From Lutraria lutraria (Eukaryota; Mollusca; Bivalvia; Venerida; Mactridae): a stretch of 64,000 bases of DNA. Positions 35,320 to 47,000 of this stretch are shown here, one piece after another. Within the stretch, counting starts at the first letter, position 1. Each line of letters starts with the position of its first letter. Both the position numbers and the translations under genes were made by a program. Below the pieces are notes generated by a model. That model was not told the origin of the DNA. It worked only from the letters and a program-made list of their open reading frames with translations, and did not search any database. The stretch spans positions 615,501 through 679,500 of the forward strand of contig OZ026835.1 in assembly GCA_964023205.1 (NCBI GenBank), read 5' to 3'.

Positions 35320-38300
35320 TCTGTCCAGTCTAAGATTCGAACTTAACAATCTTAAAATCCGAACAGTGCCTGAACACTGCAAACTTAATTTTCTGTAGAC
35401 CACTAATACACAATGTCTAAATCAAACTTATTGTCTATTATCCGTAACAACACATAGTAGACTGCGATTCAGGTCCATAACATCTTAAAGTTTGTTTTAT
35501 TACAATCCAAATATACAAAATTATATGGGAATCATATATAAAATTGTCAAACAAGCATCAAGTTTGTTGATACCTGTAACTTTCGCGAAATCAGAGATAC
35601 AAAAGTTATTAACACCAGTGATAAATAATCCACAGCACCATATCAACAATCTTCATAACTTATGTCTTTATATGTAAGTAAAAACCTTCCCATGGTAACA
35701 GCTTTATATCCATCCAGTGTAAGTCATCTATATAAACATATGATTATACAAGCGCATTAAATAACAGTATCTAATTAAATAACACAGCTGATATCACTTA
35801 AGAAAGTATAGTGTTTTAAAAGACCGCAACATTCCATAATCTCTACCGAAAATAACACATCAGAATGCCCTAAATATATTCTAATTTCCCCCTTTTTCAC
35901 ACAGATGACGTCAGAAATATTTTAACTATTTATTAAATTTATCAACAACTTAACCTTCCGTTTTCAGTACTATAAAAAATATAATCATAAAAGAATGATT
36001 TTATAAGCATATTGAATAGCTACGTTGACAAGTTGCATACACCTCATTCTATTCACACATTATCATGAATACGACATAAATTAAATATACATCTATACAA
36101 AGTCATCTTTTCAACCAAATTACTATTAATATTTACTTTTAAAAAAATCCTTTATAAACAGAAGTACACAATTATACCTGAGAGAAAATGATATATATGA
36201 GAAGACACACATTTTGTGTAAAAGTTCGTCACAAGACCGAGGTTTAAAAGTAGGACTTTTTTATGCAGATTTTTTGGATTAGGATAATGTAAAACACTAC
36301 ATTAAACTAAGTTAAAAATTGACACTAATGCCTGATAGTGAAAATCACATCTAAAAGTCTAACCAAAACAAACTCAAAAAGATCAATGCATAAATCCTTT
36401 GTCAATTAATAGTTTCAGTCTTCAAAAAAATATATATAAGCACTGCCATGGATGTTTGTCCAGTGAAAATGTAAACTTAGTGGACCGAATTTTTTTTTTT
36501 AAATTCAAATAATTTGGCTAAAAAACATATTTTTCGAGAGTTCTGATTAAAACAGTTCTTTCTTTTGTTCTGAAATATGACAAAATTATCACTGAAATTT
36601 ACTAGCCGTCTGACCACTGACATTTTCAAATATGACCAATGGTAATTTAGGTGGACTTGGTCCATGCAGGTCCTGGGCTAAATTTAAAGACTGAATAAGT
36701 TTTAAAATTAATAAGAAATCGAAGCTAATTCAAACATTAGGAAAGTTCATTAAAAGGTGAGATGTAACTTTGAACAATTCCAGCATAGGTACATACATCA
36801 CTACATGTACTGATCAGATGACAGTGTTATTTAAATACAATTATTTGAAGAGTAACTTGATCACTTCAATTAAAATGACTCACATGCAGCTAACATGAGA
36901 CAGTCACCTTACAATTAAACTTGTAATAAAATCCAAACATGACTTTGTATGATATGATGGTAATTTTGAGCAAACAAACATTCCAACTCTGTGTCACATT
37001 TTATACATCAAGCCTGATGGTCACATAAAATGCAGCAAATTTATTTCATTTTTCACGCAAACAAACCTATTTCAGCACTAGATATACACATGTCATCTCT
37101 TCATTTTGTCACAATCCTTGCTTTAAGTAAAATCTACCTTTAAATCCAAAATATCATTTCAAAAAATACCAAAATTCACCAAATTAACACATAAAGTCAC
37201 TTATAACAACTGAATATTTAATCCTGCCTTAATATAAAAGTTTTATGCAATAACGGTATATAGATATGAAGTGTGCATTAATTAATATACACCACACGTC
37301 GCATTCCTTGGGGTTGTCAGGTCATCCGTCACTATAATAGATTCAATCTAATGTCACTGACAGCCAAAACAACATACATTATACTGATACCTAGAAATGT
37401 TGTTTTTTCTTCAGCAAAAACAACATTAACAACGCAATAATTACTTAATCATAATTATGTACCAAATTTTTTCCACGGTACACAGGACAAAGGTTAACCA
37501 ATGCAAACAAATAAAAAATAGCTAGCGGTACATAATCTCATGTAGCAATTAAGAAATACAAGCAAAATAATGTTAAACCAGTCTAGTAACACAACACACG
37601 CAAAAAAACTTTACAGTCAACATCAAAACAATGTCAAATTGTTTTTTAACTAAACCTAAAACTGGTAACAAAACATATTCGGAAGTAACCTAACAAAAAT
37701 TTCCCCAAAACCAGCCAAGCGTAATGATACAATACAATGATATGTAAGTTATACCTTTACCTCTCAACAACATTAACATATTTGTCCTTACACAGATAGT
37801 ATCAAAAACATTACCATTAAGAAAACTGGTACAAACAATCAATGAGCTACAAAAACAAGAAAAATGTATCCTTAAATCTGATACAGTCAATTTTATTCCA
37901 TAAATGACCACAAAGCCCTTAAGTGGTCAAACAGTACAATGGTCAAGTATTAATACAAAAAATGTCAAAGTGGTCGACTAATGTCCAGCTGCTTTATACC
38001 CGCTAATTGATTCATTCAGAGTCTGATGTCAAAAAAATGACAAATATGTGATGGAATGCACTAAATGTACTTAACCAATAAAATGTACTCTAACAACAAG
38101 ATATACCAACAACATTCCACAACGAGATATCTCCCATATCTACAGTATACATAGATAACATAGTTATGGCCCTTTTATCTAAACAAAGAAAATCAATGAA
38201 AGAAATTTTACAACCTGATAAGAAATCTTCATTTATCACATTTTATTGCTATAATTAGTCTTCATTATTATCTTTTTAGCCCAAAAACAGACAAAATAAC

Positions 38301-39660
38301 ACTACAAGTAAACATTGATTGGAATACAGCCACTTTTTTCAATTAATGATCAATTATTTCCTTAATAATTAAAAGAAATATTGAAGTCAATATCTTGCAT
38401 TTTTTCAGTAAGTTTCAGTCAACTAGTTTTAGGTATGTTGATAAATTTTTGGGGCATTTTTTTACTACATTTTTGTTATATAGTAAAAAAAATCTCTAAC
38501 TACCTATAGCCAGTGCTAAAATTCTTGGTTGGAGCACTCCAAACAATTGATTTCTATTTCTGTCAGAATCATCATGTTTTTGGATATTTACTCTTTAAAA
38601 AGCTTTAAAATATTTTATGAAAATGTTTGACTGGTCTCTTCAGTGACCTTCCATTATTATAATGTAATTAATACACCAAAGTGGCATGGAAATGACAATT
38701 TATCCAAAATATAAACTCCAACATTTAGATCAAAACAGGAAAATCATTTCTTAGTTTTACATCCACCTAAAATGGTTCATCAAGGAGTGGTAACTTACAA
38801 AAATATTAATGTAAACAGAATATTAACTTTAACTTTATTTATTACTTGTAACAGCAATACAATGACATTAAAATTTTCACAATTTTGAGTCAAAATTAAA
38901 CAACTAAATAATTTAAATTTTTGACATATTTCAAAAATCCATTTTACAATCATTATAAAAAAGACCTGTTCTTGTTTACGAAAATTAAACATGTGTAGAA
39001 ACATGATAATATTTCATGTTTCAAATTATGTACAAATATTTATATCATTTTAACAAATAGTTTTACATGAAGTGTCTCATTATTATGCATGTATTGACGT
39101 AAAACTTTATAAAAAAAAACTCCAATTTTTCGGATTTACACAAAATTTTAATGTGAAAAGTAAGTAATTGAATTAATGCCATTACAGATTCCAAGAGTAT
39201 AATATAATTATAAGAACTGTAAGTAATTAAAACTAGAAAATGGAATTATCAAAAAATAACAAAATACATGATACTTTTTGCTACACAGTTTGATAACACA
39301 CGGGGGTTTAAGAAGATTAATTTTATGAAAACTGTAGAAATTGGAAGACAAAATAATCTCAGAATTTTCTTTATTCTGACAGTGTTGCAAATTTATCATT
39401 AATTTCCACATCCTATATTGTGGTAAACTTTTATTAACAACTATAATCACAACTCAAAATACCGAAACTTTGAACATGATATTAGAAATGGTGACTTAAT
39501 TAGTTCAGCTCAGTTGAAGAACTTCATAACATACATGGAGATATTTCCTCCAAATAAGGCATAAAAATATGTTTCCACAAGCTTACCCTAGTAACTAGTT
39601 CAGTAGGTCAGATGTATTTTTTTCATAATACATTTTTTCATAATATGAAAATGTAGGCAA
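35320..39660. other. Long AT-rich intron tract
   Basis: About 4.3 kb with no exon, no RNA gene and no repeat that I could pair with another copy. Short ORFs (<75 codons) on both strands lack splice or codon support. Confidence 0.4.
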
Positions 39661-39671
39661 TAAAGAAATGA

Positions 39672-39910
39672 CAAGAGACTAAAACTGGAGTGGAGGACAT
39701 GAATGCCCCGACTGAGATCTAAGTAAAAAAGGGGCCATAACTCCTGCGAAAATGTTTGAATTTCAACAGAAATCTGATTTGACCTATACTTATTATTATA
39801 CACATTCATGTAAAATATGAAACCAATCCATGAAATATTTCTTGACAGACAGACGGAAGGACGGACAGGGGTAACGCCACATGTTACAGGAAAGTATCAC
39901 CAGCCTTTTG
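39672..39910 (-). mobile_element. Interspersed repeat related to 43973-44252
   Basis: Carries ggaggacatgaatgcccc, aaaaaggggccataactcctgcgaaaatgtttg, aaaccaatccatgaaatatttcttga and acggacagggg, in the order seen at 21510 and 43973. Confidence 0.65.
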
Positions 39911-40496
39911 GGGGAAAATATCTAAATCTAACACTTTTCAATGAGACATTCCTATCACTTTGGGCTGTAAAGGGATCACTAATTGGGTCTTAATAACAGC
40001 AATTAACAACATTTATCATGATCTAAGATTGACAGCAATATCTCCATAAACATATCAATATATCTATCACATAGCATTGACAAGTTCACACATAACAGGG
40101 ACATAAAACTGTTATAATACCTATTCATTAGACTTGCATATTAAAATATTATCAGTTATTGTCCTGTTGTTGTAATATGATATAAACCTTACGTAATTCA
40201 GCTTAATACACAGTGTGTAATATATTACAAAATATATTAAGTTTCGCTTGAATTACCCATCTGACCTAATATCTATGTATATGTACAGCCATTGAATAAC
40301 AAGAGCTGGTTTCCCACGATGGAGTAATCTTATATTATTATTATGCAACAGAAGGTAAAAAGTAGGCAATAATACAAATAATAATTAAATATATGACAAG
40401 CAATTTAATACACGAATTGTCTACATAGAAAACAGATTTAATAAAAATAATACCTTAATTGTGTGGATATATAATCTGTATACATGTAGGTCAGAA

Positions 40497-40552
40497 TATA
40501 TATTCTAATAGACTAAGTACCCATTCCAATAGACTAAGTACCCATTCGACTA
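40497..40552. repeat. 23-bp tandem duplication
   Basis: atagactaagtacccattc occurs twice in direct tandem. Confidence 0.85.
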
Positions 40553-40727
40553 CAATAATAATTCATAATTGATGTCTTTGAAACATGCCCCATGTCTTTG
40601 GTTGAGAAATTTATTTATTTTCAAGGGTTTTATGTTACAGCAAAGTATAAAGTATATTTATCAGAACAAAAAGGGAAAAACACAAAAATAAAACTCTGAC
40701 CACCAACACTATTAACTGACTAACAAG

Positions 40728-40870
40728 GGTGCTGCTAGCAGTGCCAACGCTCATCTGTTCACAGCTTCAGTGAGATCTATCTATGAAGTTTCATGTTGCT
40801 ATCTCTTAATAGTTTCAGAGTTATGAGCTAAATTAAAGTTTTTGCACGATGCTAATGCAGACAATGCAAT
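40728..40870 (-). repeat. Fragment of the AGCTCACCTG-type family
   Basis: gcagtgccaacgctcatctgttcacagcttcagtgagatctat...gaagtttcatgttgctatctctt...gagttatgagctaaattaaagtttttg, also at 20340 and 48064. Confidence 0.65.
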
Positions 40871-41307
40871 GATCAAAACAGCTTGACTTTTTCTTAAAAA
40901 ACAGACAAGCTAAAACCAAGCAACTATTAATTGATTGATAATCATTTCAAACATATGGGCAGATTTAGTATACACATAATCCTACAAGGAAGTGTTGACT
41001 CATGTAATATAAATGCTCTCTCATATCTCTTGTCTTCCTGATCACAAAATAATGACCATGACCTTGATAAATGTTCCTTCTTTTTACTTCCCCTAAATAC
41101 CATTATAACAAAAGAATCAACTAGATGAATAAATTTAATTAGTTGTAAATAGCATTTTAATGACTGAGGTATTTAATATCCAACATTTTGTACCTAAAAC
41201 CTTGTGTAGATTGAGGTCTACAATTTTATGTAATTCTCAAAACGAAAACATTATTTCCTAAAACAGGGAAGTGAATCTTCCATGTACCGGTATACTAACA
41301 TTTATAA

Positions 41308-41408
41308 GTTTGACCCGCCTCTGTGGTCAAGTGGTTAAGGTAGCCCAGCTACCGACCATGTCTATTTATGTGAGAAAGTAGACAGTTGCTTACAGAGGAT
41401 GGAAGTTA
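41308..41408 (+). mobile_element. tRNA-derived SINE, left part, split by an insertion; B box deleted
   Basis: Reads CCCGCCTCTGTGGTCAAGTGGTTAAGGTAGCCCAGCTACCGACCATG, i.e. the A-box region joined to the sequence after the B box, so about 55 bp of the tRNA head are lost compared with 33309-33548. The rest of the SINE resumes at 41868-41975. Confidence 0.75.
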
Positions 41409-41867
41409 GGGCTATTGATCGTTGGGTTAGTGGCGATCCGATCCAATCCAAGATTCAACACTCACGATCCACAAATCGAATCACGAATCTTTTGTTATCC
41501 ATTATAACTTAAACATTGCAGTCATGAAGACAGTTAATTATTAATTTTTTTTTGGAATAATGAAGTAAATCAATATAAATTGTTCTATGGCTTAAATTTA
41601 TACATAAATATTTATACCCCCTTCCAGCTAATTGATTTACCAGCATCATTATTTAAAGAACCGACTGTACATCTTGGCGAACGAAGTAGTCCATGATGAG
41701 ACAATATTTATTCATTGAAAAAGGATTTTTAAGAACAAAGAATACACTTTTAATTTGTTAAAAAACAAGATCGCGAGCCATGAATCTTAGTAATGACGAT
41801 TATTCATACTCGATCTTTCAATTTGATTCGTGAATATCTGAGTACTCGGATACTCGTCACAAGCCTA
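41409..41867. mobile_element. hAT-like MITE nested in a SINE, with target duplication
   Basis: Flanked by the direct repeat atggaagtta (41399-41408 and 41868-41877). Left end GGGCTATTGATCG and right end CGTCACAAGCCTA form imperfect inverted termini resembling TAGGGCTGnGnC hAT ends. Sub-terminal strings (ACAAATCGAATCACGAATC; TTTGATTCGTGAATATC) are inverted. No transposase ORF. Confidence 0.65.
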
Positions 41868-41975
41868 ATGGAAGTTAAGTACGGATTCTTCCCAGCACCA
41901 ATAGTTAGGTGAACTGTCCGCCTTACATGATTCTGACTGTTGAAAAGGGGCATAAAATTCGATATAAACAAACAG
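41868..41975 (+). mobile_element. tRNA-derived SINE, right part
   Basis: Continues the split SINE: ATTCTTCCCAGCACCAATAG, AACTGTCCGCCTTACATGATTCTGACTGTTGAAAAGGGGCATAAAATTCGATATA and an A-rich tail, as in the minus strand of 33309-33548. Confidence 0.75.
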
Positions 41976-43365
41976 AAACTAATGGAAGTATCTTTTCATC
42001 TAAACAAAACAGTCATATATACACATCTAGCAGTTTTCTCAAGCTGTTACACCCAGCCATTTATCCGGTATATTAAATACATCAGTAATTACACCCACAC
42101 TACAGTCTCCATTCAATTAAAGGTCAATTAGTTGTAGATCAAAGGTCAATGATTTTTCTTAAGTATACATATACTTTGATCTTGTTACGTTAGATTTCTA
42201 AGTCTATAATTATCATCAAAAAATGAAAATGCACTGGTTAATACATGCATCGTAAATAAAATGCTTTAAGCAGATTAATGTAACTGATTGTAATAATAAT
42301 ACAGATCTATAGTATAAAAGCTGCGATTGAACTTAAAGGAAAACATTTCTTTACTAGTTGACATTTAAGTGAAATAATTTCTGTTAATACATACCAAGTA
42401 CACTAATACCAACACTCGTCAGTCAATATTATGATATTAATTTGTCCAGTTTTGAATATATTCTTCGTATTTTATACGAAAAGTCAAGTGTATAATCTTG
42501 TTTCTTTATAATGTCTATGTAAGATGTACGTTATCCACTCAAGAGACAATTAAAAACTAAAATCATTCACCATTTGGGTCCTACATGTAACTAACAGATG
42601 CTTGATATATTTATAAAAGATTAGTATATATCCATCATACTAATGTACACATGTATATCAAAATATGAAAGGCTGGGCTGTGTAGTGCGTATTTAGTGTG
42701 GCAGATGGTGATATATCTATGGAATGTATAGATTGAAACATGAAACATCAAAACAAACTCCACAGAACTAGAGAAAATATCAAACAGGATTAATGATTCA
42801 ACAAAACTAACTATGATGTACTTTCCTGCAGTTTCCAGACATTAAGAGTGTTGTAAAACTGACAGAAGTACATTGAATGAATTAGAAGGTTATGTGACCA
42901 GAGTGAAAACAGTCATTCTAAGAAGTTGGAAATCTTCAAAGGGAGACAATCAAGGTACACAAGCATTGTCATTCAAACATAGTTGTCTCCCCTGGTAAAA
43001 TAGCTCCATTAATGCAATATAAACTTTAAAAATTCAACTATTTTTTACCTAAAAGAAGGTGACAAAGAACGGACAACTTCTTCAGCAGGTGAAAAAATAC
43101 AAATTGTCAATTCCTCCAAGAAAATACTCTGAAAAGTCACAGATTTGATATATTCTTATAAATGACATCTCTCTGTATATGCATGATCATTGTTATTCTT
43201 AAGTCGTCTAAAAAACATATTAAAACATATTAGTGAATGTTGAGTCTACTTTTTTCAGTCTAATTCAAATGAATTGACTTCAAAGATCAAATCAACAGAG
43301 CCATGTAGGCTTGTGCAATGAAATTACCAAATAGCCAATGAATCCGATGAAACTGGGGCATTAAT
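41976..43365. other. AT-rich sequence, nothing assigned
   Basis: No exon or repeat family was recognised here. Confidence 0.35.
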
Positions 43366-43369
43366 AAGA

Positions 43370-43552
43370 TACAGGGCATCCTCTCCAAAGCAACACCCTT
43401 TGGGAGAAATTAGCAACATTATATTGTTGTTGAGAGGTAGTTACTCCAGAGAGGTAAAATGAATAATTAAATTGTGCAGTGTGAAAAATCATGCTGTTGT
43501 TGAAGGGAAGTTGCTGCTCAAGAGAGGACCGCTATGGAGAGATTGAACTGTA
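43370..43552. mobile_element. MITE, TACAGTnCAACCTCTCC family, ending at an exon donor
   Basis: Left end TACAGGGCATCCTCTCCAAAGC and right end (reverse complement) TACAGTTCAATCTCTCCATAGC agree at most positions. 183 bp. The right terminus TA (43551-43552) is six bases into the intron after the exon at 43558-43652, so part of the donor's downstream context comes from the element. Relatives are at 14886, 29453 and 57626. Confidence 0.85.
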
Positions 43553-43557
43553 CTTAC

Positions 43558-43652
43558 CTCATACTATTAGGTTCCTTAACTCCGTTGAAGTTGCGTAGTT
43601 CAGAATCACTGGACGGTGATTTTAGGGTCCCATCAAGATTTTTGTTCTCCAT
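43558..43652 (-). CDS. RAB3IP: Rabin8-like GEF, alternative first coding exon (distal)
   Basis: An ATG at 43652-43650 in an A-rich context (aataaaATGG) opens 31 codons, MENKNLDGTLKSPSSDSELR followed by NFNGVKEPNSM, ending in AG before a strong donor (TATGAG|gtaagt). The AG+T junction to 27510 gives Ser and stays in frame, giving ...EPNSM-S-DGEVDVP. The acidic/Ser-rich composition resembles the low-complexity N-termini of Rabin8 proteins. The donor's +6 base falls within the end of a MITE at 43370-43552. Confidence 0.65.
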
Positions 43653-43742
43653 TTTATTTATTCCCAAAAAATTCACAGTATTAAAATGTTCACAAGATCT
43701 ACTTGCATTCCATAGTTGTCTTCAATGATAACATACACATAC

Positions 43743-43782
43743 CATTAGTTTGTTTTTAGGTAATCTCATATCCTGTGTAAAC
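43743..43782 (-). other. Possible 40-nt exon upstream of the distal first exon
   Basis: A good acceptor (tttttttttcag|GTTTAC) and donor (CTAATG|gtatgt) flank 40 nt open in one frame (FTQDMRLPKNKLM). Its phase (0 at the end) does not fit the exon at 27510, which needs two bases. It could be a 5' untranslated exon, or chance. Confidence 0.25.
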
Positions 43783-43972
43783 CTGAAAAAAAAATCACAA
43801 AAACTGTATAAAATTAAACAAAGTATGGTGTAGAAAACATACTTAAATCATACAGAATGTTGGTGCAAAAAATAGGACAAAAGTATATAAATCTTTGATA
43901 AAGGATATCAACTTCAACCCTATACTAGTTTAGGAATTTATGCGGTATGAAAAACAAGCATCTTTGGAATTA

Positions 43973-44252
43973 CTAGAAATGTGTACGAAGGACATGAATA
44001 CCTGCGCTGAGAGCTAAGTAACAAAGGTGCCATAACTCCTGTAAAAAAGTTTGGCTTTAATGGAAATTGAACTTGGCCTGCATTTTATTATCATACACCT
44101 TATGGTAAAATATGAAACCAATCAATGAAATATTTCTTGAGTTATCGACTTATCGGTTGGAAACCAAAATTTCAATTTGAATGGACGACAGACAGACAGG
44201 GATAAGACTATATGTCCTTCCACCATTTTGAATGGCAGGGGGGGGGGGCATA
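43973..44252 (-). mobile_element. Helitron-like non-autonomous element
   Basis: On the minus strand it starts TATGCCCCC(n)TGCCATTCAAAATGG and ends GTCCTTCGTACACATTTCTAG before T; CTAG is at 43973-43976. Both ends agree with 3719-4165. The interior aaaggtgccataactcctg, aaaccaatcaatgaaatatttcttgag and gacagacagg is the family found at 21510 and 39672. Confidence 0.6.
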
Positions 44253-44259
44253 AAATTGG

Positions 44260-45120
44260 AAAAGAAGGTAAAGTTCTGAAATGGGACCATACACTGACAT
44301 TTCTAAACATATGGTAGAACATTCTGATATTGATTTAAGCTTTTTTACTTCAACATACTTAAAGTACTAAGTACAAGTAATTGAATAAATGTATACCTTA
44401 ATTACAATTTGCGACCGATCAGACAGAGGTAACTTCATTCAGTCACAGCAGTAGTATGTACTAGTATTAACAAACCTGTGATCTTAAGATTGTAATCAGA
44501 TCATAATGATTTCAAATACTCCAATTTAACACAAAATTGATCTAAAATGAAAATAATAGACACAGAATACCCAGGTATGTCGACCCTGCTAGATTGAAAT
44601 ACATCCTTTATTATTAACTACATGTATAAGACTTTTTGTGTATTTTATTTTTTTCTCACAACAATTTTACAATTAGGTCTGTTCCCTGTGAAACATACAA
44701 GAATAGCATTGACAGTTCATGAACATAGTTCCAGTACAGTACCTGACGTGCTCTTGTTCAAGAAATTGGAGTCAAGTGCATGAAAAAAAATCTAAGTATA
44801 GACTGATTTACCTCCACATTTATATCCATACAAATTATATAAATAATTACAAGGAAACATTCATCATATACACAGAACTATACAATAACTGTAAATATTT
44901 CCTCCTTCTCCAAATATAGGACAGGTAGTTCTTTCATACACTGTTTTATTTTCCTTACTTGGCAATCCTTACTATTTAACAATGCAGCAACATTATGATA
45001 AAAGAGCTAAATTTAACTACATCAGGAAGTGTTTTTAAGAAATAGTACTCTAATAAAATTGAATGATGGTGACCAATTTTTAGTAAAAAAACCCAGTTTC
45101 ACAAAACATGTAATTCAATA
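44260..45120. other. AT-rich sequence, nothing assigned
   Basis: No exon or repeat family was recognised here. Confidence 0.35.
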
Positions 45121-45124
45121 AGAA

Positions 45125-45614
45125 CTAGAGCTGTCACAAAAGTGACTATAATACCCCCCCCCCCCCCTCCTCTTTGACACTATTACTGCAATAGTACACT
45201 ATACAGCTAAATTCAAGGGGACGTAACTCTGCAATGAGTGGATCAATGGGCATGAAAATTGTGTCTTGCACATGTACATTTCATATTGATAATATATTTA
45301 AAGTTTCAATTCAATCCCTTGAAAATTGTGGAAGTAGTTTGCTCCACAAACTAAGACTGCCATTGTACACTATATGGATAAGTTCAAGAACTCTAGAATG
45401 AGTTGATCGCTGGGAATGAAAATTATGTTTTGCACGTCTACACTTCATGGTGATAACATATATCAAGTTTCATTGCAACTGCTTAAAGAATGTGGAAGTT
45501 GTTCACTCCACAAACTTGTAATATTTTATTTGGACGGACCGACCGACCAACGACCGACCGACAGAGTGACTCCAATATACTCCCTCACAAACTTTGACTG
45601 CGGGGGTATAATAA
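45125..45614 (-). mobile_element. Helitron-like non-autonomous element with clear stem-loop and CTAG|T end
   Basis: Minus strand: TTATTATACCCCCGCAGTC..., GGTCGGTC tract, inner units (aaaattgtgtcttgcac...gcttaaagaatgtggaagt, twice), then a poly-G and GTCACTTTTGTGACAGCTCTAG followed by T. The stem GTCAC/GTGAC with a four-base loop lies three bases before CTCTAG, the textbook Helitron 3' arrangement. No ORF. A truncated relative is at 12690-12935. Confidence 0.7.
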
Positions 45615-46234
45615 AATTGGTTCAAGGTATCTAACGGACTTAAAAGAAATATTGAGAACAATTATTATTTTTTGTCACTTGATATGAAAGTATGATATTC
45701 AATTTTATTATTCTTTGTAAATGACTTAAAATATATTTTTACATTTTTAGCGTAATACAGTATTAAGGCAATTTAGATACCTTACAGAATTATAGAGAAC
45801 ATTTATTACCTAAGTTGACATACAATAAGATAATTTTCAAACATTATAACAGGATTTCAGACATCCTTGTCCGGGTAAACAACAAAACATTAATACCCAA
45901 TATTTTAAATTAACAAAACAAAATGCCTTGCACTATAATATCTATCAAAAGCGATAAGAAATGAATAAAAATAAACTTTACTAAAAAAAAATAATCAGCT
46001 ATTTCAATTTTGTGTTTTCATAGACTGGTTCAAAAATAATTTTGCCCCACACTTATTTACACATCTCATGTAAACATTAAGCATCCATCAAAAACACCAT
46101 ACAACAAAATTGTAGATAATGAACCAAAATGTCACCATACCATCTTACATGACAGACAGACAAGATACAGTACAATGTAGCAAGACTTGATTGTCAATCA
46201 AAAAACAAGTCAATGATACTTAATATATATTTTA

Positions 46235-46379
46235 CATTGGGGTTTAACGTTACACCAACAGCCGGGATCATTTGGCAATTTTTTCGAGTGGAGGAAGACC
46301 TCAGGTGTATATCTGAGTAAAACTGCCGACCTTCTCTAGGCTAGCTGGATGGCTTCCTCACACATGTTACAGGGCTCTC
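46235..46379 (-). mobile_element. Core SINE, left part, split by an insertion
   Basis: GGGGTTTAACGTTACACCAACAGCCGGGATCATTTGGC and GGAGGAAGACCTCAGGTGTATATCTGAGT, TTCCTCACACATG; continues after the insertion with GGTTAAGGGTACGATTCAAACTCACAG (B box on minus). Confidence 0.65.
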
Positions 46380-46543
46380 CTTTGACTCTTGAAATTTGAT
46401 AAATAAGGTTTTTGACTCTTGAGAATTGGAACCAAAGGGTCAAATTTACTATTACTTTAGTAGACAATTATGTTGACTCATTACATTTCTATCAGCTAAG
46501 GGTCAATTTGACCCCCAACTTTTGAAGTCTATGGATCGCCCTG
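46380..46543. mobile_element. Small MITE nested in a SINE
   Basis: Inverted termini CAGGGCTCTCC and GGATCGCCCTG; flanked by ATGTTA at 46374-46379 and 46544-46549. Interior gggtcaatttgacccccaacttttgaag is shared with 28682-29068. Confidence 0.7.
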
Positions 46544-46640
46544 ATGTTATTTGTCAGGTTAAGGGTACGATTCAAACTCACAGTATTGTGTGGCTACACA
46601 TGTAGTGGTCACTGGTCTCATACCATACATTGTAACTACT
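46544..46640 (-). mobile_element. Core SINE, right part (tRNA-like head)
   Basis: GGTACGATTCAAACTCACAG (reversed B box) then ACCACAATGATG; degenerate A-box side. Confidence 0.55.
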
Positions 46641-46841
46641 CCACCACAATGATGTGTTGGTATTGAGAAACTGATGTTTTACAAAATACAAGCACTGAGA
46701 ATTATTTCATGGTTAATGAATTAAAATAGATTCAAGCATAAATCATCATTTTTCAAACATATTTAATAATCTCATCTGTCAGACACATAAAATTAACATA
46801 AAAAAACAATAAACATTACTTAAATTTGTATCAACCCTTGG

Positions 46842-47000
46842 GAAGAACAAAATGTGGCTTTTATTGACAGGTGGTCTTTATTCAGAAGTAATTTTGTTCT
46901 AAATACACAATGTAATGAATTCGTGTTTTTAAAAAAATGACCTTTATTCACAGGATGGCCTTCATTCAGAGGTGGCTGCTTATACAGGTTTGATTGTACA
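46842..47000. mobile_element. MITE, ACAGTCAAACCTGTG family, diverged
   Basis: GTGGTCTTTATTCAGAAGT, ACCTTTATTCACAGGATGGCCTTCATTCAGAGGT, ending ACAGGTTTGATTGTA; the left end is decayed. Confidence 0.65.
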
